64,000 nt of DNA from Bombilactobacillus bombi (GCF_964340835.1 NZ_OZ204251.1); one strand, 5' to 3'. Positions 16,976-25,850 are shown, numbered from the stretch's first letter. The notes: generated from the sequence alone by a model not told the origin. A program made the numbers and translations.

Positions 16976-17815
16976 TTATTTTCTCTTATTCTTACGATGA
17001 CGTACGATAAACTTCTCAGATTGAGCACGTTTTGAACGTGTCTTCTTACCAAGAGTTTTCTTACCCCAAGGTGAAAGTGGAGATGGATGTCCGACTGGTG
17101 CTTTACCTTCACCACCACCGTGTGGGTGATCGTTAGGGTTCATTACGGAACCACGAACAGTAGGACGAATGCCCATCCAGCGCTTGCGACCGGCTTTACC
17201 AATGTTGATAAGTTCATGTTGTTCATTACCAACTGCACCAATAGTTGCTCTTGCAGCAGATAAGATCATCCGTACTTCACCAGAAGCCAAACGAATCAAA
17301 GTATACTTGCCATCACGACCCAAAACTTGTGCAGAAGTTCCAGCAGAACGAACTAACTGACCACCTTTACCAGGTTTCATTTCAATATTATGAATAACTG
17401 TACCAACAGGAATGTTTTCTAATGGTAAAGCATTTCCAACCTTAATATCTGCATGTACACCTGATTGAACCTTTTGTCCAACTTCTAAGCCTTTAGGAGC
17501 TAAAATGTATGCCTTAACCCCATCATCGTAATGCAATAATGCAATATTAGCAGAACGATTAGGATCATATTCGATTGATTTAACAGTAGCAACAACATCG
17601 TCTTTATTACGTTTAAAGTCAATAACACGATATTTTTGCTTATGACCGCCACCACGATGACGTACAGTAATATGTCCGTAAGAATTACGACCCGCAATTC
17701 TATTTTGGGATTCAAGTAACGTTTTTTCAGGTTTTGTCTTTGTAATCTCGGCAAAATCCGAAGCGGTCATATTCCGGCGTCCGTTAGTAGTCGGTTTGTA
17801 TTTAATAATACCCAC
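16976..17815 (-). CDS. rplB: 50S ribosomal protein L2
   Basis: L2 (uL2), 279 residues, required for subunit association and peptidyl transferase centre structure. Landmarks are KPTTNGRRNMTASDFAEIT, HPHGGGEGKAPVGHPSPLSP (with the conserved GGG-EG loop) and the basic tail. The start codon is GTG. Confidence 0.97.
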   Translation of the reverse strand: MGIIKYKPTTNGRRNMTASDFAEITKTKPEKTLLESQNRIAGRNSYGHITVRHRGGGHKQKYRVIDFKRNKDDVVATVKSIEYDPNRSANIALLHYDDGVKAYILAPKGLEVGQKVQSGVHADIKVGNALPLENIPVGTVIHNIEMKPGKGGQLVRSAGTSAQVLGRDGKYTLIRLASGEVRMILSAARATIGAVGNEQHELINIGKAGRKRWMGIRPTVRGSVMNPNDHPHGGGEGKAPVGHPSPLSPWGKKTLGKKTRSKRAQSEKFIVRHRKNKRK

Positions 17816-17833
17816 GCTCTTTTACCTCCTATT

Positions 17834-18121
17834 TTATTCTTTATCGAAAATCTTAATTTCGTTAGAATCTTCGGTTAATTTAATAATCGCTTTGCGTCTT
17901 TTATTAGTTTTACCAATGTAGCGTCCAACGCGTTTTTTCTTTGGTTTAACGTTCATGATGTTGACTTTAGCAACCTTAACATCAAATAATTCTTCGATGG
18001 CTTGGCGAACTTGAATCTTATTAGCATTAACTGCAACATCAAAAACGTACTTTTTGTCATCCATGTCAGCCATGGAAGCTTCAGTAATTACAGGACGTAA
18101 AATGATATCTTGTGCTGCCAT
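17834..18121 (-). CDS. rplW: 50S ribosomal protein L23
   Basis: L23 (uL23), 95 residues, docking site for trigger factor and SRP at the tunnel exit. The segments DIILRPVITEASMADMDDKK and VNANKIQVRQAIEELFDVKV are typical. Its ATG overlaps the rplD stop by one base. Confidence 0.96.
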   Translation of the reverse strand: MAAQDIILRPVITEASMADMDDKKYVFDVAVNANKIQVRQAIEELFDVKVAKVNIMNVKPKKKRVGRYIGKTNKRRKAIIKLTEDSNEIKIFDKE

Positions 18122-18744
18122 TATCCAAGCGCCTCCTCAATTTTTGCCAATGCCTTTTGGGTGATAATCATTTGTTGATTATTAATTACATCCAAAACAT
18201 TAACATTTTCAGCTGTGATAGCCTTAACTTTGTCAATATTGCGAGCTGATAAAATTGCATTGTCATTGCCAGCTTCTACAACTACTAAAGTACGACCATG
18301 AGCTTCTAATTTTTTCAATAATTGTTTAAATGTCTTTGTACTTGGCTTATCAAAGTTCAAATCATCAATAACGATCATTTCTTTGTCAGCCACTTTTTGT
18401 GATAAAACTGACTTCAATGCTAAGCGTGCAACTTTACGTGGCAACTTATAAGCATATGATCTTGGTGTTGGTCCAAAAACAATACCACCACCACGCCATT
18501 GTGGAGAACGAATAGAACCTTGACGAGCACGTCCAGTTCCTTTTTGACGCCATGGCTTACGACCACCACCACGAACAGCAGAACGATTTTTAACAGCGTG
18601 AGTTCCACGACGTAAAGATGCTTGTTGCATAATTACAGCATCAGTAATCACATAATTATTTGGTTCAATGCCAAAAATTTCGTCTTTAACTTCTGTTGAA
18701 CCATTTTTTGTACCTGATTGTTGATATACATCTAATTGTGCCAT
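18121..18744 (-). CDS. rplD: 50S ribosomal protein L4
   Basis: L4 (uL4), 207 residues. The extended tunnel loop KPWRQKGTGRARQGSIRSPQ is intact. In E. coli L4 represses the S10 operon; in this lineage that role is not shown. It sits between rplC and rplW. Confidence 0.97.
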   Translation of the reverse strand: MAQLDVYQQSGTKNGSTEVKDEIFGIEPNNYVITDAVIMQQASLRRGTHAVKNRSAVRGGGRKPWRQKGTGRARQGSIRSPQWRGGGIVFGPTPRSYAYKLPRKVARLALKSVLSQKVADKEMIVIDDLNFDKPSTKTFKQLLKKLEAHGRTLVVVEAGNDNAILSARNIDKVKAITAENVNVLDVINNQQMIITQKALAKIEEALG

Positions 18745-18762
18745 TGATTATTACCTCCTTTC

Positions 18763-19464
18763 TTATTTTTCTGCAGATTCAGCTTCTTCAGAAGCTTTGT
18801 TATCTGAAATTAAAATACCGATATTCTTCTTACCTTTGATGCCCTTAACGGTTGTTTGAATCTTTACTAAAGTCTTGTTAGCACCTGGAACATTACCACG
18901 AATCATTAATAAGTTGTTTTCGGTATCAACTTTAACAATTACAAGATTTTGAGTAGTAACTTGGTCGCCACCCATACGTCCTGGTAACATTTTTCCTTTA
19001 AATACCCGGTTAATAATTGAACCCATTGAACCAGGAATTCGGTGATAACGGGAACCGTGAGTTTCAGGACCACGAGATTGACCAAAGCGTTTAATATTAC
19101 CTTGGAAACCATGTCCCTTAGTGATACCTGTGACATCAACAACATCGCCACTTGTAAATGTATCAACTTTCACTTCACTGCCGACCTTATAATCTTCCAA
19201 ATTAACATCACGAAATTCGCGAAGATAATGTTTGGGAGTTGTGTCAGCTTTTTTTGCATGACCTTGTTGAGGCTTGTTTGTTAAGATTTCGCGACGATCT
19301 TCAAAGCCTAATTGTACAGCTTCATAACCATCGTTTTCTTTGGTTTTAAGTTGCATAACAACATTAGGTGTTGCTTGAATAACAGTTACGGGAATTAATT
19401 CGCCTTTATCTGTGAACAGCTGAGTCATTCCAACTTTTTTACCAAGAATTCCTTTTCTGGTCAT
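18763..19464 (-). CDS. rplC: 50S ribosomal protein L3
   Basis: L3 (uL3), 233 residues with a C-terminal acidic/Ala extension. Landmarks: RKGILGKKVGMTQLFTDKGE, GITKGHGFQGNIKRFGQSRG and the peptidyl-transferase loop GSMGSIINRVFKGKMLPGRM. Second gene of the S10 operon. Confidence 0.97.
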   Translation of the reverse strand: MTRKGILGKKVGMTQLFTDKGELIPVTVIQATPNVVMQLKTKENDGYEAVQLGFEDRREILTNKPQQGHAKKADTTPKHYLREFRDVNLEDYKVGSEVKVDTFTSGDVVDVTGITKGHGFQGNIKRFGQSRGPETHGSRYHRIPGSMGSIINRVFKGKMLPGRMGGDQVTTQNLVIVKVDTENNLLMIRGNVPGANKTLVKIQTTVKGIKGKKNIGILISDNKASEEAESAEK

Positions 19465-19506
19465 GAGTACACCTCCATTAATTGATTTTAAATATTAAAA
19501 GTTAAA

Positions 19507-19815
19507 TTATAATTTGATTTCGATATCAACACCACTTGGAAGATCAAGCTTCATCAAAGAATCAACTGTCTTTGGTGATGGATTAACGATATCAATCAAA
19601 CGCTTATGCGTACGAATCTCAAATTGTTCACGTGCGTCTTTATGTTTATGTGGTGAACTAATCACTGTATATAATGCACGTTCTGTTGGTAAAGGAATTG
19701 GTCCAGAAATTTCTGCCCCAGTTCTCTTTGCGGTTTCAACAATCTTGTCAGCTGATTGATCAATAATCCGGTGTTCGTAAGCTTTAAGCCGAATACGAAT
19801 CTTTTGACTTGCCAT
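19507..19815 (-). CDS. rpsJ: 30S ribosomal protein S10
   Basis: S10 (uS10, also NusE of antitermination complexes), 102 residues. The ATG at 19815 is chosen over a start seven codons upstream because AAGGAGGG lies 6 bases before it and MASQKIRIRLKAYEHR is the family start. The core IPLPTERALYTVISSPHKHK is diagnostic. First gene of the superoperon, behind a 160-base structured leader. Confidence 0.97.
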   Translation of the reverse strand: MASQKIRIRLKAYEHRIIDQSADKIVETAKRTGAEISGPIPLPTERALYTVISSPHKHKDAREQFEIRTHKRLIDIVNPSPKTVDSLMKLDLPSGVDIEIKL

Positions 19816-19848
19816 GGAATTCCCTCCTTCTTGCATCTTTTTAAGATA

Positions 19849-19975
19849 CGGGCTCTGCGAAAATTACCGACCGTCCTGTCGTGGCAAAGCGCCCGGGCGT
19901 GTCGCAACCTCTCGCTTCAACGCCGTTAATAACTTTCATCCTGAGGGTAAAGTTATCCCTTAGAAATTCAGCACT
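19849..19975 (-). promoter_or_regulatory. Structured leader of the S10 superoperon
   Basis: The predicted leader folds by eye into three stems in order: 19928-19956 (ATAACTTT/AAAGTTAT), 19896-19924 (GGCGT/ACGCC) and a longer GC-rich element 19849-19895 (CGGG...CCCG, extended by CTTTGC/GCAGAG, with an inner CGAC/GTCG hairpin). The GC content is far above the surrounding intergenic DNA, which suggests a selected RNA, probably a ribosomal-protein autoregulatory leader. I cannot assign it to a known family with confidence. Confidence 0.6.
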
Positions 19976-19981
19976 CTTACA

Positions 19982-20010
19982 ATAATACACGGCCAAGCTC
20001 TTAATTTCAA
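19982..20010 (-). promoter_or_regulatory. Promoter of the S10 superoperon
   Basis: Minus-strand -35 TTGAAA (20005-20010), 17-base spacer, -10 TATTAT (19982-19987). Start of transcription near 19975, about 160 bases before rpsJ. Confidence 0.85.
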
Positions 20011-20157
20011 GGCTTTTGGCAATATTTTTGTTAAATAATTTATGCTTTAAAACCATTTAAATAATGTGAAACTCATTATTAGCTTTCTCAAGAAAAGTTA
20101 TTTCATTTAGTATTTAAAAACGAACCGTAAATTTTATATGTAAACTATCATTCAACT

Positions 20158-20190
20158 AAAAAGCTGGATGTCAAAAGACATCCAGCTTTT
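20158..20190 (-). terminator. Intrinsic terminator after fusA
   Basis: A perfect 12-bp stem (AAGCTGGATGTC/GACATCCAGCTT) with a 4-base loop, followed on the minus strand by TTTTT. It begins a few bases after the fusA stop and separates the str operon from the S10 operon. Confidence 0.93.
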
Positions 20191-20191
20191 C

Positions 20192-22285
20192 TTATTTAGC
20201 GTTACCGCCATTTTTCTTAATAATTTCTTCTTGGACGCTCTTAGGTGTTTTTTCATAATGATCAAAAGTCATTGTGAAAGTACCACGTCCTTGCGTTGCT
20301 GAACGCAAAGTAGTAGCATAACCAAACATTTCAGCAAGCGGTACAAAAGAATTAATTAACTGTGCATTACCACGTTCTTCCATACCTTCAATTCGACCAC
20401 GACGAGCTGTTACTTGACCCATAACATCACCTAAGTAATCTTCTGGAGTAACAACTTCAACCTTCATGATTGGTTCCAAGATAACCGCACCAGCATCTTT
20501 AACTGCATTATGCAAAGCCATAGAAGCAGCAACTTTGAAGGCAGCTTCTGAAGAATCGACTTCGTGATAAGAACCATCATAAAGTTTAGCTTTAATATCA
20601 ATTAAAGGATAACCTGCTAAAACACCATTAGCCATTGCATCTTTTAATCCAGCTTCAACTGATGGAATATATTCACGTGGAACAACACCACCAACAATGG
20701 CATCTTCAAATTCAAACCCTTTACCTTCTTCATTAGGTTCAAATTCAATCCAAACATCACCGTATTGACCTTTACCACCTGACTGACGAACAAATTTACC
20801 TTCAGCAGAAGCTTTCTTAGTAAAGGTTTCCCGATAAGCAACTTGAGGTTCACCTACACGAGCATCAACCTTGAATTCACGACGCATCCGATCAACCATA
20901 ATATCCAAATGCAATTCACCCATACCAGCAATCAAAGTTTCACCAGTTTCTGGATTAGTTTCAGCTTGGAAAGTAGGATCTTCTTCAGCTAACTTTTGCA
21001 AAGCAACATCTAACTTATCACGATCTTCTTTGGACTTAGGTTCAATAGATACTTGGATAACTGGATCAGGTATTTCCATAGATTCCAAAATCAAAGGATG
21101 ATCAGGATCGGTTAAAGAGTCACCAGTAGTTGTATTCTTGAGACCAATTGCAGCTGCAATATCACCAGAGAATACTTCTGGAATTTCTTTTCGATGGTTA
21201 GAATGCATTTGTAGCAAACGACCAACACGTTCACGCTTGTCTTTAGTTGCATTCAAAACATAAGAACCTGATTCCAATGTTCCGGTATAAACCCGCAAAT
21301 AAGTTAAACGACCAACAAATGGATCCGTAGCAATCTTAAATGCTAAACCAGCAAATGGCTTATTGTCGTCAGCTTTTAATTCAACTTCCTCACCAGATTC
21401 TGGATCAGTAGCATTATATGGACGAACATCTAAAGGTGAAGGTAAATAGTAAACAACAGCATCCATCAACATTTGAACACCCTTATTCTTAAAGGCAGAA
21501 CCAGCCAAAACAGGGAATAATTTTAATTCAATTGTTGCTTTCCGGATTGCATCCCGAATTTCATCATTAGAAATTTCTTCGCCTTCGAGATATTTATCCA
21601 TGATATTATCATCGACATCTGCTAAGGTTTCAACCATTTGTGCACGACGCTTTTCAGCTTCTTCTTTATATTCTTCAGGTACTTCAACAGTATCCCATTT
21701 AGAACCCAATTCATCTTCGTCGTACAAATCGGCTTTCATTTCAATTAAATCAATAACACCTTCAAATGCATCTTCAGCACCAATTGGCATTTGAATTGGT
21801 AATGGTAATGCATCTAGACGATCTTTAATGGTCTGTACAGAATAATCAAAGTCAGCACCAATTTTATCCATTTTATTAACGAAAACAATACGAGGAACAT
21901 TATATGTTGTAGCTTGACGCCAAACATTTTCAGTTTGAGGTTCAACACCAGATTGACCGTCTAAGACAGTAATTGCACCATCTAAAACCCGTAATGAACG
22001 TTCAACTTCAATAGTAAAGTCCACGTGTCCTGGAGTATCGATAATATTGATTCGATGATCTTTCCATTGAGCTGTTGTTGCAGCTGATGTAATGGTAATA
22101 CCACGCTCTTGTTCTTGAGCCATCCAATCCATTTGGGAAGCTCCATCATGAGTTTCACCAATTTTATGAATTTTACCAGTATAGTAAAGAATACGTTCAG
22201 TCGTTGTTGTTTTACCGGCATCAATATGGGCCATGATTCCGATATTACGTGTTTTTTCTAAGGGAAATTCACGTTTATTAGCCAT
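20192..22285 (-). CDS. fusA: Elongation factor G
   Basis: EF-G, the GTPase that drives translocation and, with RRF, ribosome recycling; 697 residues. GTP-binding motifs in order are AHIDAGKTTTTER (G1), DTPGHVDF (G3) and NKMDK (G4); domain IV contains the GGVVPREYIPSVEAG block. Last gene of rpsL-rpsG-fusA. No tufA follows, as is usual for lactobacilli. Confidence 0.98.
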   Translation of the reverse strand: MANKREFPLEKTRNIGIMAHIDAGKTTTTERILYYTGKIHKIGETHDGASQMDWMAQEQERGITITSAATTAQWKDHRINIIDTPGHVDFTIEVERSLRVLDGAITVLDGQSGVEPQTENVWRQATTYNVPRIVFVNKMDKIGADFDYSVQTIKDRLDALPLPIQMPIGAEDAFEGVIDLIEMKADLYDEDELGSKWDTVEVPEEYKEEAEKRRAQMVETLADVDDNIMDKYLEGEEISNDEIRDAIRKATIELKLFPVLAGSAFKNKGVQMLMDAVVYYLPSPLDVRPYNATDPESGEEVELKADDNKPFAGLAFKIATDPFVGRLTYLRVYTGTLESGSYVLNATKDKRERVGRLLQMHSNHRKEIPEVFSGDIAAAIGLKNTTTGDSLTDPDHPLILESMEIPDPVIQVSIEPKSKEDRDKLDVALQKLAEEDPTFQAETNPETGETLIAGMGELHLDIMVDRMRREFKVDARVGEPQVAYRETFTKKASAEGKFVRQSGGKGQYGDVWIEFEPNEEGKGFEFEDAIVGGVVPREYIPSVEAGLKDAMANGVLAGYPLIDIKAKLYDGSYHEVDSSEAAFKVAASMALHNAVKDAGAVILEPIMKVEVVTPEDYLGDVMGQVTARRGRIEGMEERGNAQLINSFVPLAEMFGYATTLRSATQGRGTFTMTFDHYEKTPKSVQEEIIKKNGGNAK

Positions 22286-22321
22286 TAGATAATAGTACTC
22301 CTCTCAATAATCAACCCTAAA

Positions 22322-22792
22322 TTACCACCGATAATGTGCAAAAGCACGGTTAGCATCAGCCATCTTATGAGTGTCTTCACGCTTTTTAACGGCAGCACCG
22401 GTATTATTAGCAGCATCCATAATTTCAGCAGCTAGACGTTGATCCATTGTATGTTCACCCCGTAAACGAGCATAACTAACAATCCAACGTAAACCTAAAG
22501 TTGTCCGACGTTCTGGGCGAACTTCGATTGGTACCTGATAGTTAGAACCACCAATCCGACGAGCTTTAACCTCTAAGACAGGCATAACGTTTTTCATTGC
22601 TTCATCAAAAACGTCTACTGGATCGTTACCGGTTTTTTCTTTGATAATATCAAAAGCATTATATAAAATTGTTGAAGCTTTGCCCCGCTTTCCATCAACC
22701 ATCAAATGATTGATTAAACGAGTAACAAGTTTGGAATTATAAATTGGATCTGGCAAAACATCACGTTTTGTGACACTACCTTTTCTTGGCAT
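22322..22792 (-). CDS. rpsG: 30S ribosomal protein S7
   Basis: S7 (uS7), 156 residues, organises the head of the small subunit. Landmarks: MPRKGSVTKRDVLPDPIYNS, VEVKARRIGGSNYQVPIEVR-type block and KREDTHKMADANRAFAHYRW. Between rpsL and fusA. Confidence 0.97.
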   Translation of the reverse strand: MPRKGSVTKRDVLPDPIYNSKLVTRLINHLMVDGKRGKASTILYNAFDIIKEKTGNDPVDVFDEAMKNVMPVLEVKARRIGGSNYQVPIEVRPERRTTLGLRWIVSYARLRGEHTMDQRLAAEIMDAANNTGAAVKKREDTHKMADANRAFAHYRW

Positions 22793-22829
22793 GGATATCC
22801 TCCTCTAGAGTTGTTTTAATTATTTTAGA

Positions 22830-23243
22830 TTATTTTTTAGGTTTCTTAGCGCCATACTTCGAGCGACCTTGCATCCGACCATCAACACCGGCAGTATCTA
22901 AAGCGCCACGAATAATATGATAACGAACACCAGGTAAATCTTTTACACGACCACCACGAATTAAAACAACACTATGTTCCTGAAGGTTGTGTCCAATACC
23001 AGGAATATATGCAGTAACTTCGATTAAGTTAGATAAACGAACACGAGCGTATTTACGCAAAGCAGAGTTTGGCTTTTTTGGTGTCATGGTTCCGACACGA
23101 GTAGCAACGCCCCGTTTTTGTGGTGCAGGATTATCAGTAGTAATTTTTTTCATACTGTTATAGCCAAAGTTCAAAGCTGGTGAATCCGACTTTGTGGTTC
23201 TTGTTTTACGACCTTTACGTACCAATTGATTAATTGTTGGCAT
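22830..23243 (-). CDS. rpsL: 30S ribosomal protein S12
   Basis: S12 (uS12), 137 residues, at the decoding centre. The streptomycin-determining loop TPKKPNSALRKYARVRL has the wild-type lysine (Lys56) and the second loop GGRVKDLPGVRYHIIRG is also wild type. First gene of the str operon with a good promoter about 130 bases upstream. Confidence 0.97.
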   Translation of the reverse strand: MPTINQLVRKGRKTRTTKSDSPALNFGYNSMKKITTDNPAPQKRGVATRVGTMTPKKPNSALRKYARVRLSNLIEVTAYIPGIGHNLQEHSVVLIRGGRVKDLPGVRYHIIRGALDTAGVDGRMQGRSKYGAKKPKK

Positions 23244-23308
23244 TCAAAGTTCCTCCTTAAATTTTAAGTACACACATCCAGGTGGTTCATTTTTTGGGAA
23301 ATAAAAAT

Positions 23309-23322
23309 ACCACTGATGTGGT
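23309..23322 (-). promoter_or_regulatory. Small hairpin in the rpsL leader
   Basis: A 5-bp stem ACCAC/GTGGT with a 4-base loop is followed on the minus strand by ATTTTTATTT. It sits about 50 bases into the predicted leader of rpsL. It is too short to call a terminator; it may be part of a larger leader structure. Confidence 0.35.
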
Positions 23323-23369
23323 TCTTCGCTCATTACGGCAGCAAAATACCTCTAAAAAGCACAACTAAT

Positions 23370-23398
23370 AGACTAACATCACCAAGCTAGCTTGTCAA
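23370..23398 (-). promoter_or_regulatory. Promoter of the str operon (rpsL-rpsG-fusA)
   Basis: Minus-strand -35 TTGACA (23393-23398), 17-base spacer, -10 TAGTCT (23370-23375). The same bases read TTGTCA on the plus strand, so the divergent prepilin peptidase gene might share an overlapping -35 with a weak TAAAAA at 23415-23420. Confidence 0.75.
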
Positions 23399-23463
23399 TA
23401 TTATCTATTACAAATAAAAAATAATTTTTGATTTGCGGGTATTTATATAGCAGGGATGATAAT

Positions 23464-24162
23464 TTGTTAATATTTAATATTCTACTAAGTATCTGCTTAG
23501 CGTCTTTTGGTGGCGTAATAGCTCTCAGATTACCTGCTAATGAGTCCTTTATTAAGGGGCGTTCTCATTGCGATTATTGCTACCACCAATTAACTTGGTA
23601 TCAGATAATTCCAATTATTAGTTATCTATATCTACAAGGAAAATGTGCCTATTGTCAGCACAGAATCCAGCCTACTATTTTTATTATTGAAATTATTGGA
23701 TTAATCGCGGGGTTTGAGGCTAGTTTCCAACATCTTTATAATCCTTACATTCTAATATCCTTAATAACAACAGTTGCTGTTGCTGCAATGACTGATGTTT
23801 TATTCTTACACATTTGGCCAATTATATTATTACCTACAATTATTAGCACTGTAATTTGGCAGCCTTTAACTCTTATTGCTTGGAAATATTGGCTAGTATG
23901 GGCGATTATCTTAATACTGTTATTTATAGCTTTGCACGACAAAATTGGCTTTGGTGATATTGAAGTTATGCTCTTACTTGCATTAGTGTTAGGAATTAAT
24001 CCGACATTAGAAATAGTGTTACTGGCAACTATTTTTATTATGATTTATTACGCTATCTATCAGTTCAACAATCATAAATTAACTGCAGTTGCATTTGTCC
24101 CCTTTTTATTGCTAGCATTGTTAATCCGTTTGGGAGCTTATTGCTTAGGATTTTGCCAATGA
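23464..24162 (+). CDS. comC: Prepilin peptidase (A24 family, ComC/PilD type)
   Basis: Membrane aspartyl protease that processes type IV-like prepilins, here probably competence pseudopilins of the ComG type. It has 232 residues from a TTG at 23464, chosen because AGGGA lies 7 bases upstream; the frame also opens at a TTG at 23428 without such a site. The cytoplasmic zinc domain has CDYC (36-39) and CAYC (61-64); the catalytic aspartates are in MTDVLFLHI (Asp111) and GFGDIEVM (Asp165). The rest is hydrophobic with six or more membrane segments. The 3' end overlaps msrA tail-to-tail by 25 bases. Confidence 0.87.
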   Translation: MLIFNILLSICLASFGGVIALRLPANESFIKGRSHCDYCYHQLTWYQIIPIISYLYLQGKCAYCQHRIQPTIFIIEIIGLIAGFEASFQHLYNPYILISLITTVAVAAMTDVLFLHIWPIILLPTIISTVIWQPLTLIAWKYWLVWAIILILLFIALHDKIGFGDIEVMLLLALVLGINPTLEIVLLATIFIMIYYAIYQFNNHKLTAVAFVPFLLLALLIRLGAYCLGFCQ

Positions 24163-24674
24163 GTTGCAATAAAGTCTTGCCGGCCGCCAGCTTCTTCTAG
24201 TTGCATCCGATGTGGATCTTTACGATAAAATTGTTGATGTTCTTCTTCTGCAGGATAAAATGGTTGGGCAGCTTCAATTTGTGTCACGATTGGATCTGAA
24301 AAGCGACCGCTTTTTTCTAATTCTTGTTTAGAAGCTTCAGCAATTTGACGTTGAGTATCATCTTTAACAAAAATAACTGGTCGATAATTATCACCACGAT
24401 CTTGAAATTGTCCCATAGCATCAGTAGGATCTGTTTGCTGCCAATAAATTTCTACTAATTGTTTATAAGAAATAATTTCTGGATCAAAAATTATTTTAAC
24501 AGCTTCTGTATGTCCAGTTTCATGACGTGATACCTGTTCATAAGTGGGATTAGGAACAAAGCCGCCAGTATAACCGGAAATAACTTTTTTAATGCCTGCA
24601 AGTGTATCAAATGGCTTTACCATACACCAAAAACAACCACCTGCAAAAATTGCCGTTTCTTCTTGATTACTCAT
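24138..24674 (-). CDS. msrA: Peptide methionine-S-sulfoxide reductase MsrA
   Basis: Repairs oxidised methionine (S-epimer) using thioredoxin. 178 residues; the catalytic cysteine is Cys14 in GGCFWC, followed by the substrate pocket residues of the family (SGYTGG, HTEAVKI, DPTDAMGQFQDRG). ATG start after AGGAGG. Transcribed alone from a TATAAT at 24699-24704, divergent from the choloylglycine-hydrolase gene and convergent with comC. Confidence 0.96.
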   Translation of the reverse strand: MSNQEETAIFAGGCFWCMVKPFDTLAGIKKVISGYTGGFVPNPTYEQVSRHETGHTEAVKIIFDPEIISYKQLVEIYWQQTDPTDAMGQFQDRGDNYRPVIFVKDDTQRQIAEASKQELEKSGRFSDPIVTQIEAAQPFYPAEEEHQQFYRKDPHRMQLEEAGGRQDFIATHWQNPKQ

Positions 24675-24698
24675 TGTTATTCCTCCTAATTGTCTTAT

Positions 24699-24704
24699 AT
24701 TATA
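24699..24704 (-). promoter_or_regulatory. -10 box of msrA
   Basis: A perfect minus-strand TATAAT 25 bases before the msrA ATG. The matching -35 region is AT-rich without a clear TTGACA. Confidence 0.55.
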
Positions 24705-24759
24705 AGCTCATTTTAACAAAAATAAAATCACACGCTTAAAATTGAAAATTATTTTATGA

Positions 24760-24765
24760 TACAAT
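24760..24765 (+). promoter_or_regulatory. Extended -10 box of the choloylglycine-hydrolase gene
   Basis: Plus-strand TATGA-TACAAT, an extended -10, 30 bases before the ATG. Only weak -35 candidates are seen upstream. Confidence 0.6.
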
Positions 24766-24794
24766 GCAGATAATTCGCAATAGGAGGTTACATT

Positions 24795-25805
24795 ATGTGC
24801 ACAAGTATTTCAATTCAGGCTACTAATCAAGATGTCTTTTGGGGACGTACTATGGATTTTACTTTTGATCCGTTCAAAGCTAGTGTCGATAGTAAGATTA
24901 CCGCTTATCCCAAGGGTTATAAGTTAAAAGGACTACATCAGTCTTGGCAAACCAAGTTTGCTTTTGCGGGAATTAACGTTAATAGTTCTTTATTTTTTAA
25001 TGATGGCATTAATAGTGCTGGGATTGTTGGTGATGCGCAATATTTAGAAGAAGCGTCTTGGACAACATTAGAAGATTTAAAAAAGCGGTATTTAAAACCT
25101 ATTATTGGTGAAGAAGTGGTTGCCTACGTTTTAAGTAACTTTGGCAGCATTGCCGAAATAAAAAAAGCTTTTTCTAATTTTGGTCAAATTAAAACTAATT
25201 ATCCCGATTGGGATCATGCCGATACTGGTATTCCCACTCCAATTCCCATGCATTATACTTTTAGTGATAATTTTGGCAATAGCATTGTTTTAGAGCCCGT
25301 AGATAAAGGTGCTTTCAAAATCTATGATAGTATTGGTGTAATGACCAATAGTCCTCAATATTCTTGGCATTTAGATAATTTACGTAACTATTTATATTTA
25401 ACTAATCATAATCGCGGCCATCATCAATTAACTGCTAATTTAGATATTCAACAAATTGAAAGTGGTTCAGGTTTATTAGGCTTACCTGGTGATTATACTG
25501 CTCCTTCCAGATTTATTCGGAGTACTTTTCTTTCTAAATTTTTGGCTCCTTTTGATCGTCAACAAGGAATTACACAATTATATAATGTTTTTAAATCTGT
25601 TATGATTCCACAAGGAATTGAACATGTCAATGATCATAGTGAAACTTGTGATTACACAGGATATTGGTCTGGTTATGATGTGGCTCAGCGAACTATTTAT
25701 ATACAACCAGAAGATTGTCCCACAATGACTAAATTTTCTTTATCAGAAAATATAACCGAGAAAATCACTCAACCTATCAGTCATACTTTTAAAGTTAATG
25801 AATAA
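24795..25805 (+). CDS. Choloylglycine hydrolase family protein (bile salt hydrolase or penicillin V acylase)
   Basis: Ntn-hydrolase of 336 residues. After removal of Met1, Cys2 becomes the N-terminal nucleophile (MCTSISI). Other conserved residues are Arg18 and Asp21 in GRTMDF, Asn185 in TNSPQYSWH and Arg239 in PSRFIRS. The family cleaves amide bonds in conjugated bile salts, penicillin V or acyl-homoserine lactones. Around residue 80 the sequence is IVGDAQYLEEASW, not the GLNF/GLNY loop of well-studied bile salt hydrolases, so the substrate cannot be assigned. No signal peptide is visible, so it is probably cytoplasmic. ATG start after TAGGAGG. Confidence 0.88.
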   Translation: MCTSISIQATNQDVFWGRTMDFTFDPFKASVDSKITAYPKGYKLKGLHQSWQTKFAFAGINVNSSLFFNDGINSAGIVGDAQYLEEASWTTLEDLKKRYLKPIIGEEVVAYVLSNFGSIAEIKKAFSNFGQIKTNYPDWDHADTGIPTPIPMHYTFSDNFGNSIVLEPVDKGAFKIYDSIGVMTNSPQYSWHLDNLRNYLYLTNHNRGHHQLTANLDIQQIESGSGLLGLPGDYTAPSRFIRSTFLSKFLAPFDRQQGITQLYNVFKSVMIPQGIEHVNDHSETCDYTGYWSGYDVAQRTIYIQPEDCPTMTKFSLSENITEKITQPISHTFKVNE

Positions 25806-25807
25806 AA

Positions 25808-25843
25808 AAAGCCTATCCACCTTTTGAGGTAGATAGGCTTTTT
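25808..25843. terminator. Bidirectional terminator between choloylglycine hydrolase and rpoC
   Basis: Stem GCCTATC/GATAGGC extended by ACC/GGT around one mismatch, loop TTTTGA, with A and T runs on both sides, so it works for both the plus-strand gene and rpoC. Confidence 0.92.
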
Positions 25844-25850
25844 AGACTCA

